Assembly (NCBI GenBank): GCA_018806915.1
Contig: JAGKQI010000040.1
Coordinates: 1,054,001 to 1,118,000 of the forward strand
Direction of reading: 5' to 3'
DNA: 64,000 bases
From: Phytophthora colocasiae
Lineage: Eukaryota; Oomycota; Peronosporomycetes; Peronosporales; Peronosporaceae
This document shows, piece after piece, positions 1 through 9,633 of the stretch (positions are counted from its first letter, which is position 1; every line of letters begins with the position of its first letter). The position numbers were made by a program, and so were the translations under genes. The notes under the pieces were generated by a model. That model was not told the origin of the DNA and did not search any database. It saw only the letters and a program-made list of their open reading frames with translations.

Positions 1-386
1 AGATCACAGCGCTGGAAGAAGATCCACTGGAATTCCGTCGCGATACTCATGGTATTGCTCAATTATGGGGTACGTCTACGTGTGAGTGTACTGTGTGAAT
101 TGAATTGATGGTTGATTGTCATGTAGGACGCAACGTACTGGGAGAACACTACGCTCCTAAGAGTGATCTACTGCGCTTTCTCCATTCCCACTCAGTGCCA
201 GAGATTTTCAAGCGCATGAAGCGGGTAGTGCGTGACGACCTCAGCACTCGTAACAAACGGCGTATTGCAGCACTCAATGCCAAGGAGAAGGAACGCAAAA
301 AAGAGCTTGAGAAGCAGGGTATTCTGTCTCCTGAGCAGCAGCTAGAGGCAAAGTTCGACCGACTCCTCAATCCAAGTGTAGCGTAG
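1..386 (+). CDS. Unknown spliced gene, 3' part (copy 1)
   Basis: The exon entering the window reads through to 69, where a GT donor opens a 57-nt intron (70-126, ending ATGTAG). The frame continues in the last exon, 127-386. The splice keeps the frame open (last residues before the junction IAQLWG, then RNVLGEHY). The final exon encodes a strongly basic, helical tail with repeated Lys/Arg/Glu clusters (for example RNKRRIAALNAKEKERKK) and ends in LLNPSVA-stop. I do not recognise the family. The 5' exon is visible only in copy 2. It is the first gene inside the inferred piggyBac-like element and is divergently oriented from the transposase. Confidence 0.6.
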
Positions 387-558
387 AGTGAAGAGCACCC
401 GGCAAAGGGATCTACAAGCTTTGAAACGACGCAGATACCCAATCTTGCGATGGCATCACGTACAAGACAGCCGTTCTTCGGCATCTGCAGCCGTCGACGG
501 CAGTTAGACAAACAGAATGACTCGGCTCGTAGTCAATACACTCGGAGGTGGCGTCCAA

Positions 559-893
559 TGGCTCGATATCCCTGGATCTTTTCGGTTCTGCTGTTTGGAA
601 TTATCACTTTCCCGACAATTGCTGTGTCAATTGACTACGGAACGTTTACTTGGAGCAAGTGGAACGAGATGCACACGTCTACTTCGGGCTGGACTGCAAT
701 CCGAAGGATGTACCGTTCAGGGCCGCGTGTACGAGCCAAGATAATTGTATCGACACCAGTTGCAATGAGCAACCTGCAGACAAATGCTGCCTTGTTTTGC
801 CAGCAGATCAAGGATTTTATGGAGGTAGAAACCGTTGATCGAGTACTTCTTGAGTATCTGCAGACGGAAGCCAAATCCGAGACCCCCTGCTGA
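559..893 (+). CDS. Possible small secreted protein, frame-shifted
   Basis: An ORF open from 450 has an internal Met at 559 followed by a good signal-peptide-like stretch (MARYPWIFSVLLFGIITF, ending near TIAVS). After about 100 bases the adjacent frame (about 650-838) becomes the more protein-like one: it is Cys-rich (about eight Cys in 60 residues, including DNCIDTSCNE and KCCLVLP). A one-base shift or an unrecognised intron near 650 would join a signal peptide to a Cys-rich domain. Both repeat copies have the same frame relation, so it is not a random error in one copy. The function is unknown. Confidence 0.35.
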
Positions 894-1179
894 GCCGCGA
901 CACAAAGTCGATAGTTATAAAAGCAGTTTCGTGTAGGAGAAAGTGGGCAACCGGTGGCAGGACTACTGGAGGTCTGGCGTTAGTCGCCAGCGAGGTTAGT
1001 TTCACTGGCTCAAAGTGACGGATAAACGGCTCAATACATATTGGTTCATCAGTGAGCATACATGTAGAAATGGAATGGGTCAACTGTGGCGAAACCTTGG
1101 CTTAAGTGCCAGTAATGACTACAGATCGTATGGTATACAAATTCTAGTCAAACGGGGCCTTGTGAACTTGTGAAAGAGA

Positions 1180-2163
1180 ATGGCAGATTTTTCTGATGAA
1201 GAAGATCGCCAGCTCGTCCAGCTAGCAGCGACGTACGTGAAATCTGGACGCCGCGTCAAGTGGTCGTTAGTGGCAGAAAAGATGAGACCACAGAAATGGA
1301 GCCCAGAGAAGCTTCAGCAACGTATCAAGACGCTCAAGCGACGACTAGGAACTGACGTGTTGCAATTTCCGCCGCGATTCTTTCGGAAGTCACTCCAACC
1401 AAATAGCAAGAGCCAACGAGTCCAACAAGCGGATAGTACGCCCGGAATTACAGAGCAATTGGTGGTACCGTTGTCTCCCGAAGACACGTACAACGCCACA
1501 GAAAGGCTTTTTCGTGTGTTGACTAGGCGCGATGTACGTGCCAATAAGCGTCAGCTAAATGCTGGGGAGATCACGATGGTAGCAGTATCCAGTTTTATAA
1601 CTGAAGCAGCCTTTCAAGAGGGCGATGTGTTTCTCGACGCTGGATCTGGTATCGGGAACGTTCTCGTCCAGATTGCGTTACAAACTCGGGCGTCTTGCGT
1701 GGTGGGCATTGAGATTCAAGACAACTTGGTAGCAAAAGGGATGAAACTAATCGCGTCAGCAGTTGTGGACCTTCCGCATTTGCAAAAGATCTGTGTTGTC
1801 GCCGGAGACATCCGTGGGTTTAAGGAAAGCAACAACGCTGTTGTGTGCGCTGGAAAAAAATTATCGTCAAGTCGACCTGGCTCGCTAATCAACTCCGCTA
1901 CTGTTTTGTACTGTCATGACACCGTGTTTGAAGAAGATGCCGTGTTGGCGGTTATCAACATGTGTGTGGTATTACCTCATCTTCGCCTGGTGGGATTAAC
2001 GACGCTGGTATGTCCACGCCATCGACATTCATGCTCTAGCCCTTTTTGTATTCGATGGGAGCTTCTGAAAACACTTCATGTTCAAATGACATTCGGGAAT
2101 TCACTCCGAGAGCTACACTTGTACATTAGACGAGCGAGACCAGTCGCAGTCGAAGAAACTTAA
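1180..2163 (+). CDS. SANT/Myb-like + DOT1-like methyltransferase
   Basis: 327 aa, intact in this copy. Residues about 1-60 form a SANT/Myb-like helix bundle (DEEDRQLVQLAATYV, then WSLVAEKM and WSPEKLQQRIKTLKRRL). Residues about 105-230 resemble the SAM-binding core of DOT1 histone H3K79 methyltransferases: NAGEITMVA followed by motif I FLDAGSGIGNVLVQIA and GIEIQDNLVAKGM. No SET domain is present. The protein is shorter than animal DOT1L and has no obvious lysine-rich DNA-binding tail; the SANT-like domain may supply chromatin binding. The start is the first ATG after an in-frame stop, in a purine-rich context (GAGAATGG). It may mark chromatin around the element. Copy 2 is broken. Confidence 0.7.
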   Translation: MADFSDEEDRQLVQLAATYVKSGRRVKWSLVAEKMRPQKWSPEKLQQRIKTLKRRLGTDVLQFPPRFFRKSLQPNSKSQRVQQADSTPGITEQLVVPLSPEDTYNATERLFRVLTRRDVRANKRQLNAGEITMVAVSSFITEAAFQEGDVFLDAGSGIGNVLVQIALQTRASCVVGIEIQDNLVAKGMKLIASAVVDLPHLQKICVVAGDIRGFKESNNAVVCAGKKLSSSRPGSLINSATVLYCHDTVFEEDAVLAVINMCVVLPHLRLVGLTTLVCPRHRHSCSSPFCIRWELLKTLHVQMTFGNSLRELHLYIRRARPVAVEET

Positions 2164-2894
2164 AGCCACAAGGACTTCGAGTGGAAGCATGACAAGATGG
2201 AGAGGCAACTTAGCGACAATGGCAATGAGGGCTGCATCGTGCTGTCGATAACGGGTCAGTAGGACAAATAGGTGCTGGTGCAAGAGTGCTTAGAGCGGCT
2301 AGCTAGCAAGGACTTAAACTTCCCGAGCTCAATTCCAGAACACCCGACACATACCAACATTGCACCACAGTTTACTTCAACACATAATGAAACACGGTTG
2401 TTGAAGTCGTTTGACTGTTCGTTATTCTCTTCCTTTAAATTTCACAAGTTGTTCCCTGCAACTTCTTCGTTACCCCCCCCTTTAGCATTAGTTCTTTTGA
2501 CCTCACCCATGCTTCCTCTGCCTTTCTTGTCCTTCTTTCTTATCGTACTGCTGACAGATTTCACTTCCTTGCCTTTCGTATTGATTTGCCGTACGGCCGC
2601 TTCCAGCTCTTCGTCTTGCTCTTCAATCTTCGCTCTCGCCGCATTCAGTGCTGTCTCCAGATATTTTACTTCTTCTGGTAGCCGCTTGATATCGCCTTCT
2701 CTCCTGCTAATTCGGCTGTTTTGTTTCTGAGTGCCTCCTCCAATTTTTTCTGCTTAGCTTTGTCACCTCGTCGACCAGTGGAAGCCTTGCGCTGAGCCTC
2801 TAGTTCTTCTCGAAGCGTAGTGGAGTTCAACTTCTCCTCATCCAGTTCCCGCACTACCGTCTTACCGCGCATCAGCCGCCTAGGCGTTAACAAC

Positions 2895-2923
2895 GAATAG
2901 TACGCCCATTGGGCGTACTATTC
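2895..2923. repeat. Subterminal palindrome in the pogo-like element
   Basis: Perfect 13-bp arms GAATAGTACGCCC / GGGCGTACTATTC around a 3-base loop, lying between the left terminal repeat and a second partial CCTAGGCG motif. It is present in both copies of the duplication. Confidence 0.8.
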
Positions 2924-3003
2924 TTGTATAACGCCCTAGGCGCTGTATCGGAGGGAGACCACGAAATGAGAAGAACGCGGGGCTGGCAAAGGAAAAAAAT
3001 ATA

Positions 3004-3759
3004 TTAAAGATGCATTCCGTCCACCTTGAGGGCGAAAAAGCACCCAAGACGAGCGACCGTGATCGTATGTGAAGCGTTTTCAACGCTGTAAGTGAACTCG
3101 GAGCTGACACGGCAGTCGTCGTCGAGAGTCACCACGTGAATGTTCCATCCGTGCATCTGGGATACAGCGTACAGCTCGAGTTCGCCTGCAGCAATTACAC
3201 CTTTTTGTAGTCCAGCAATGTACTTATCATCGAAAAGACCGTCAATATCTTCGAGAGACAGTATGTAATCAGTTAGCTCGGATGCGTACGCTTCAGTAGA
3301 AGTGCCAATGACATGGCAGAAACAGCAAAACAAGCTTGAAGATACGTCTCCTGGAAGGTACCGTTCTGGTGAAGCGATGCAAAGCTTCTCACGATCGTCC
3401 ATTTCAGCGACAAGATCCTGGTACCTCTGATTCCACTCATCTACGCTAATTTCGTGAGATATCAGCTCGCGGAGGGGAGTGTGTAGCTTATTCATGGCGA
3501 AAACCGATCGTGAAACAAGTCCACAGAGCTCGAATGCTTTTGCAATCTCTTTGTGAGTTTTACTTGCTATCCATTCAAGTACCCACTCTGCAACATGGTA
3601 ATACTTTGGGACCTTTGTGTTCCCCGCTGTTGTCTGCAAACGCTCGTCATCCAAAGCTAGAGCGATATAGTCGTCATACTTGCTGCGGTAAAATTCTTTG
3701 TTCACGGCTACGTCAAGAGGCTGGCACAGGCTGGTGAGGTTTGGGGGGACGAGTAGCAC
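3004..3759 (-). CDS. Truncated pogo-type DDE transposase, C-terminal part
   Basis: 251 aa. The first residues, PPNLTSLCQPLDVAVNKEF, match the conserved block just before the third catalytic acid in pogo/Tigger DDE transposases (pattern PxNxTSxxQPLDVxVNKxF). The N-terminal HTH and the first two catalytic acids are missing, so the protein cannot be an active transposase. The last roughly 70 residues (ELELYAVSQMHGWNIHVV and beyond) differ from pogo and weakly recall the end of an OTU-like cysteine protease; that part is a guess. The ORF is the same length in both repeat copies. Confidence 0.7.
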   Translation of the reverse strand: MLLVPPNLTSLCQPLDVAVNKEFYRSKYDDYIALALDDERLQTTAGNTKVPKYYHVAEWVLEWIASKTHKEIAKAFELCGLVSRSVFAMNKLHTPLRELISHEISVDEWNQRYQDLVAEMDDREKLCIASPERYLPGDVSSSLFCCFCHVIGTSTEAYASELTDYILSLEDIDGLFDDKYIAGLQKGVIAAGELELYAVSQMHGWNIHVVTLDDDCRVSSEFTYSVENASHTITVARLGCFFALKVDGMHL

Positions 3760-5134
3760 AAAGCTGTTATGTCCTGGAAGGCAGCAGGAGCGGGGCTAAT
3801 GCTTCGTACATGGGCGTTCTATCTGAACTGGGCGTAGTACACGCAAGGTCGAGCTCCAAATCCTTGCTGTTTATCCCTTCTGTAGTGCGCCTAGGCGGCT
3901 GATGCGCGGTAAGACGGTAGTTCTTGAATTTTTTCCTCAGCTTCCAAGTGTCTCGCCTTGAGATCCTCCAACTTGGATACGTGGCTTGTCTCCAAGTCCT
4001 TCAACTTCCTCTCGGATGCAGCAGACAGCGAGACGGAGATCTTGCGGTAGATCAAATCAAACTCCACCCGTAAAGTCTGCTTCTCCTCTTCAGTGTCACA
4101 CACGAGAGTCGGTAAAGTCGCCGCTACTGCTTGAACTTGGTCTAAACTCGACTCCTTCCCTATCTTTCCAGTAGCAAGTGGCTTCGCTGCTTGGCTTATC
4201 TCTCTTCCCTCCCGAATTGCACGTCTCAGCTCTTTCTTAGTTTCTTCGTGGCCCTCGCTCAAAAGTTCCTGTATCTTCGTGACCAACGAGGCATTGCTTG
4301 ACGCCACGAGTTCTCTTAGGCCTGCGCTGGGATCTGCATTAGCCTTGTTTTTCTTATTTTCCAACACCTTGAGATACCCTGCATATACTTCCTTGAGCAG
4401 AGACTGGTGGTGCTTCTTGAGCTCTGCTGGTTCGCTCTTGAAGGCCTTGAACTGAATTTTGGTCGCTAAATCATTGTAATCCACCTTTTCGCATCTATTT
4501 CGTGCGGCGAGATACCGTTCTACCCACAAGCGCTTCTGATAGTTTGCCAAAGTGTACGGCTGTGCTTTCGTGCGCCGCTCGCATTGCCGCTTATCTCCTT
4601 GGTACTCCTCGTTGCAAGCTCTCCTCATTTCATCGCAAGCTTCATTCAGGAATTTGATGGGAACCTCTTGGCCTTCTGCCTCCTCCGGTTCAGCAGCATC
4701 AACATCCTGTACAGAAACTTCAGTATCTTGGCCTGTCGGTTTTGGTCGCTTGCTAGATCCATCCGAGGACTCAGTAATATTCCCCTTTCGTTTCTTAGAT
4801 GAAGGCTTGCCCTTGGTTGACGACTTGCTCTTGGCCGACTGATTCTCTTGCGTTTTGGCCGGGACGACTAACGAATTCGTTTGTGCTGCCACCGACAGTA
4901 ACTGCCTCGTATGCGCAGTTCTCTCGGTTTGCCCAGCCTTCACCCGCGTGTTGCCCTTAAACAGAGCGACCTTGGTTTGCCTTTTCCCCGCACGCGTCTT
5001 CGCCATCGTCTTTCAATGGAAATCACACGCAACAAAAAACATACCAAAGAATTTGACATCATTTACTCACTAAGTACGAATTATTTATCTCACAACTCAA
5101 TATTGCGCCACCATTGACTAAACCTCAAGAGCTA

Positions 5135-5495
5135 CGAGACGGGTACGGGCAAAGTCAAGCGGGTACACGAAGAGCGGCGAGCGGCACCGCCCGGAAGCCA
5201 GGTTGCCCTTGAAGAAACGCCAGAACTGGTCCTTGGTGACACCGTCATGAAGAGCTTATGAACTTGTCCTTTAAGGCAAAGTTCAGGGCCTGGGTGCCCT
5301 GCTCCTTGGACACACGCACGAAGCAGTCCACGATGCCCTTGTTCGGTTAATCTGCGACGAAGCACTGCAGAAGCAGCTTGACACGCTCAATGGGGACCAC
5401 GACGGTCTTGGAGATACCGCCGGCAGCCAGGTCCATGAAGAACGAAACGGCGCCGCTCTTCTTCTCCGAAGTGGCGACTGGGTCAGGGCGCTCAT
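5135..5495 (-). pseudogene. ADP/ATP carrier (mitochondrial ANT) pseudogene fragment
   Basis: On the minus strand, one frame reads [26 protein letters not shown], split here as [11 protein letters not shown] and [15 protein letters not shown], the first transmembrane/signature segment of ADP/ATP carriers. It then hits an in-frame TAA, resumes NKGIVDCFVRVSKEQG, jumps without the usual FFSFWRGN block to TQALNFALKDKF, and after a frameshift ends with [12 protein letters not shown] and [12 protein letters not shown]. Internal deletions, stops and frameshifts make it non-functional. No introns are visible, which fits a retro-copied gene. It is GC-rich relative to its neighbours. Confidence 0.8.
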
Positions 5496-5592
5496 CTTAA
5501 GGTAAGGGGGGAGGCTTTAAGAGTCTTCAGCGAAACGGAGAAAAATCCTAAATGATCGAGGTCGAGCACGCGGATATTCCATGCAATGGCAA

Positions 5593-8553
5593 CTAGTTGT
5601 TTTCACTAGCTAGGTTGTCCATGTTGTCAGCCCCCACGCCTTCTGGAGCTTGCGCCCCATCATTGTCGTAAAATTCTTGATCGTAATTGTCAGGACCCCC
5701 ATCAGCTCCTTCTGGAACATCGTGACTCCTACCAACCAGGCCGTCCCTATCGGCTCCGAGCTGATCATCGTGACTTGATGAAACTTGAATTTGCTGTGCC
5801 TCTGTACTTTGAAAATGGGCTGGACTTCCAACAACTGGAGTCTCACCCAAGAGAAGCTCCTGAAAGCTCAAATTCCTCCGTCGCGAGCTTACCTCGGGTG
5901 GCTCAACCGTGGCAGCAATTGAATCGTTTGGTAACTCCTCTGTCGAACGGCGAATTCGAATACCCCCTCTCTTCTCCAGTTGCGGAATATTCCTTCCATT
6001 CTTCCAGTTCGAATGCCAAATATTAAAGCAAGACACCGAATTTCCATCAGTAACATGCCGTGCTTTTGAACATAAAAACAGTCTCCCGCGATCGGAGGAA
6101 CACTGCTGACAGTAATGGCGCGTTGTTCCTGCCAATCGACGCCTTCCATCTGAAGTTGTACGGCACATGATGGAACAAACTTTGCAGACGCGAAACTTGA
6201 ATTTCCCACCCGCAGTTTTATCTGTTGACACCAACACTCGATGACTCGAGCTAGCAATAGCGTAGGCAGTAGCAATCGAAGCCGACCGGTCCCTTGAGTC
6301 ATCCACTGCAACAACTTCTTCAGTAATGTGTTCAGTTTCCAAGAAATCTTGGTCTTGGAGACCTAGAGCTCCTCGTGGAGTTGGATCAGGAAGTTCGAGT
6401 GTGAAAGCGGTTTCTCATCGATGGACTTTGCGTATAGACGGTGTAGAATGAATGCGTTGATGATCGCAATGTCAAGAAGCCCGTAAAAAAGATTCTTGTA
6501 GTACTTTTTGGCGCGCATGACCATTTGAACAGAGTAACTAAACCAACCACATACAGTACCTCATGTCAGTAAAAATGAAATAAGCACTGCTCTACATTAA
6601 ACTCACCGTTGCAGGCGTAATTGGTCGTGATTATCAACGCCACCCATGTACTTGTTGTAATTCACAACAAACTCCGGACACGGAATAGTAGCGTACGTAC
6701 CGTCCCTTTGCTTTCGTTGTACAGACGACCTTTTCGCCGAGACTCCAGTGGCCAGAAAATAACAAATTTTTGAGTCTACCCACCTTGATGCGTACAATAC
6801 TCCGTTTGTGGTGTTTCTTGCAAGCTTGTAGGACCCTCGAGGCATATTGCGTGATTGGCTCTTTTTTTTGTCTTGAAATTCTCCACAAAACCAAGCCGAC
6901 TCGTGGACACTATTCCGATATTGTAATACCCCATGTCCATCAGGCGAAAACTAAGCGATACTGATGAGTATTCTCGGTCCGTAACAACGATTCTTTTCTT
7001 CGAGCGATCTACTCGACGCTGTTCCCACAGGGCCTTCAAGTTACGGACGACAGCCATTGACCACTTCTCGTGTCAACAAATTGACTATCTTGCTTCTTGC
7101 CACAATAGACTTCGAATCTGTGATAAAGACGCACAAAAGATCTAAGTAAATGACATCTGCTTGACATACACCTAAACAGTATCATTCTGTACCTGGAGCA
7201 GTAGTGGGTTTCGCCACAGCAAACTGCGAACAGCTTTGTCCCGTACTTGTGCGGCTTATTCTTCAGAAAAACACGAATTGTATTCCGCGAACGCCTTGAC
7301 GGGATAACCATTTCATCGAACGCAAACCAACGCCCTAGCTCCATCGCACCCTTAAACGTATCTTGGAGAGTATCAATTACACTTCTAATTTTCCATGCCC
7401 GATCGGATTTTGCTCGTTGTCTGTGAAGTGGATGAACCTACCAACACGTCTCTATTAGTACAGTACCAGGTAAAATGTCAACGTTGTCTCATCATTTATA
7501 CCGGCAATTCATAATCCAGTTCTGAGCGCACGTTCGTACCTGTTAATCTCCTTAAAGCGCAGTCGAGGCATGAATGGTGACCATGTCCCGGCGGAAATTG
7601 CCCCACGCGCCTGGGTTTTCCAATGATCTTCCATACGGGCTTTAATAAGGCAAACAGCTCTCGAAATGATCAACGCCAAGAAATGCGTTATTTCCGCTGC
7701 GGAAATCTCCTTGAACGAATCCAGGGCTCGTTCTTTCTCTCGGTACAACTTGCTTCGCAAAGCTTGATCATTCGTCTTGGCATTTATGACCAGCGACGCG
7801 GCTTGTAACCGTTGAGCGCGTGTTTGGCGCTCGTACAAATTGGTTTCATGCGCGATATCTCTCCAGAGGCGTTTCGGCATAAAATAAAAAAATAAATCTG
7901 TTGGCTTCATCGTTCGAGCTGCATCAATTGCTGATTGTTGTAAATGGGGAGGATCGTTCATAACATCACACATGCCATCCGTATTGGTATCGTCCACACC
8001 ATCGCCGACATTCAGCTCCTCCCAACCGTTTATAGACATAGACCGCAGCATTTCATCTGTTATATAATCTTGAGGTCCTGCGACAGCTGAATCTCCTCAG
8101 CAGTCTCAACAGAAAATTCATCTTCGTCATCTTCCTCGTTGACGATGATATTTTCTGTGGTTTCTTCGTCAGAACCGTCATCACTCTCACTAGCGCAATA
8201 ATCAGAGGCTAAAAACTCATGATCGTCGTCAAGGCCTTCATTTGCTACATCGATACGAAATGGACGGGTCCGTGGCGCCTTCAACAGCGATTTCGGCCTA
8301 CTGTGGCTGACCGTTGGTCTTTTCTTCCGAAAAAGGTTACTCGAATTAGTTTCACTCCTCGGTTCTTCGTCTACCTTGGTCTCCTCGTCGTTGGTGTTTT
8401 CCTCCCGATAATCAGGAAAATCAAATTCATAATTGGGTTCGAGTTTTCTTGAACTCCCCGTAATTCGTCTGCATTGCTGACAATCCGTTGAGATCTGTCG
8501 ATTCTGTTTGGAAAGGGATCTAATGTCCGTGCGTCTTGGTTTATATCAGTTGG
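5593..8553 (-). CDS. piggyBac-family transposase (three introns, some frameshifts)
   Basis: The order on minus is: acidic N-terminus (about 8553-7900); FFYFMPKRLWRDIAHETNLY; intron 7438-7539; DRAWKIRSVIDTL; first catalytic Asp in WFAFDEMVIPSRR; intron 7118-7192; FEVYCGKKQD; second Asp in VVTDREYSSVSL; WVDSKICYFLATG; third Asp in YNKYMGGVDNHDQLRL; intron 6538-6606; KKYYKNLFYGLLDIAIINA; and a C-terminal Cys/His domain (RVCKVC, YCQQC, CFNIWHSNW) typical of piggyBac. All three catalytic Asp are present. Frameshifts occur near 8055 (absent from copy 2), near the first intron, and at an 8-A run near 6870. An acidic tail ends at 5593. It is the likely transposase of the large element. Confidence 0.88.
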
Positions 8554-9277
8554 GGTGGCCACCGGGACAGTTGTAGAATTGGTTGTACTGTGGTTTTCTG
8601 TAACATTGGCAACAGAAACCTGTATACTTGCCGCTGGATGAGCTTTCTGTTGACGACGTCGAAATACCGCCAGGACTTCGGGACAGTTCATGTTTGATCC
8701 AGCGATCCAACTGCACTCAGTATACCCTTTCCATTTGACTAGGTAATGAGGTAATCCAAAACGAAATCTCTCTCGAAGGATTGCTTCCACTTCGTACTCT
8801 TTCTCCTGAGAAGTACCTGTACATTATCACCGGTGACCAACAGTTCAGTCAGAGAATAATGCACTCGAAGACAATATCATTAGCTACCTTTTGACGCTTT
8901 CCGTTTCACGGAGCTCTCGGAGCTTGCTGTCGCTTTCGGGCTCGCAGCTCTCTTCTTGGAAGCACGGGCACGTTTTAGCTGCTCTTCGTTAAATTGTTGC
9001 AGAAGCCTGGGGCACGTAAGATTGGGTTCCGGCTCCCATGTAGTGTCATTGTAACCCTTCCATTTTACATGATACTTTGGCTTTCCCGACACGATTTTCA
9101 TATCGATAATACGTTCCACTTCGTACTCTTCATCTACGAACAAGCATTCGATTAGAACTGCCAACGACGCAAGAGTTGTGTCTGCGTACCAGATATATCA
9201 TCGGGCCGAGTAGCTCTCCGCCGGCTCGTGCGAGACGACTGGGGATCTCTTTCTCTCTCCTTGCGCTTGCGCGGCAT
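8371..9277 (-). CDS. Double chromodomain module, probably the N-terminus of the piggyBac transposase
   Basis: Start Met at 9277 ([11 protein letters not shown], basic). Intron 9134-9189 joins DDIS to [14 protein letters not shown], which opens chromodomain 1 ([18 protein letters not shown]). A basic linker follows, and intron 8817-8887 joins KRKASK to [16 protein letters not shown], which opens chromodomain 2 ([13 protein letters not shown]). Both introns are GT..AG and keep the frame. From about 8553 a neighbouring frame opens and runs without a stop into the transposase acidic N-terminus ([17 protein letters not shown], then LLKAPRTRPFRID). One frameshift or an unrecognised intron at 8370-8550 would make a chromodomain-chromodomain-transposase fusion. 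Chromodomains bind methylated histone tails and could steer integration. Confidence 0.75.
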
Positions 9278-9411
9278 GACCACCTTAGAATCCTGAATTG
9301 AATGCAAGTGGTATCCGGACAGTTTTTTTGCACTTACACTTACAATTATGAGATCCAAAATATCCGGATACGGCGTAACTATACTGGTATACCAGTAATC
9401 GACGTCAGCAT

Positions 9412-9522
9412 TAGAGGCAAATATACTAGTTTCACTAAAGAAAACAATCCAATAGTGAAACTAGTATATTTACCTCTATCGACGTGGACTCTTTGAGAGA
9501 GGTAAATATACTAGTTTCACTA
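9412..9522. repeat. Triple inverted/direct repeat, MITE-like
   Basis: The motif GAGGNAAATATACTAGTTTC plus ACTA occurs at about 9413-9437 (plus), 9453-9477 (minus) and 9497-9522 (plus). The first two can fold into a long hairpin. Immediately left is a perfect 14-bp palindrome, ACTGGTATACCAGT (9383-9396). This is a remnant of a small inverted-repeat element upstream of the chromodomain gene; no target duplication was found. Confidence 0.65.
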
Positions 9523-9633
9523 TAGGTCGTGGCCCATAAATGTAAAAGTTTATATGTCGGCTACAATCTGCAACAATAAAACTACTACGTAGCTGCAATC
9601 CATGTGCGATACGATTCAAGCGACGAGCTGTAA

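Larger units (their letters stand above)
2857..3917 (-). mobile_element. pogo/Tigger-like DNA element, 1,061 bp
   Basis: Perfect 30-bp terminal inverted repeats (2857-2886 and 3888-3917, outer bases CCGTCTTACCGCGCATCAGC) are flanked on both sides by TA (2855-2856, 3918-3919), the target duplication of Tc1/mariner/pogo elements. The element carries a minus-strand transposase remnant. It sits inside the coding region of a coiled-coil gene. The same insertion is present in copy 2 (58069-59131). Confidence 0.88.
2445..5006 (-). pseudogene. Basic coiled-coil protein gene split by a pogo-like element
   Basis: The 5' part (5006-3891, 371 aa) starts MAKTRAGKRQTKVALFKG. It has a Lys/Ser-rich, NLS-like N-terminus (KGKPSSKKRKG), an acidic stretch near residue 110, then long helical segments. 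The ORF now ends in the terminal repeat of the inserted element. Coding potential resumes at 2855 and runs on as a Glu/Lys/Arg-rich coiled coil. Removing the element together with one TA joins KIQEL directly to VRELDEEKL with the frame intact. A second break near 2710 shifts the frame in both copies; after it, about 90 further coiled-coil residues follow to about 2445. I do not recognise the family. Confidence 0.7.
1..8808 (+). repeat. Direct repeat copy 1 (~8.8 kb, continues left of window)
   Basis: This block matches 55210-64000 in the same orientation, apart from scattered substitutions and small indels. Base 1 aligns with 55210, so the true left edge lies outside the window; on the right the comparison stops only because the window ends. 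Examples of differences are a 10-base loss near 63125 relative to 7913-7925, a poly-C run of 8 versus 6 near 2475 and 57689, and single-base gains in the DOT1-like gene of copy 2. It contains the same genes and the same nested pogo element in both copies, so the pogo insertion predates the duplication. Confidence 0.95.

Noticed and set aside
2272..2730. 152-codon plus-strand ORF
   Set aside because: Antisense to the coiled-coil gene; Ser/Leu/Phe-rich composition is typical of the complement of a Glu/Lys-rich frame.
3180..3759. Functional pogo transposase
   Set aside because: Only the region around the last catalytic acid remains; HTH and the first two acids are absent.
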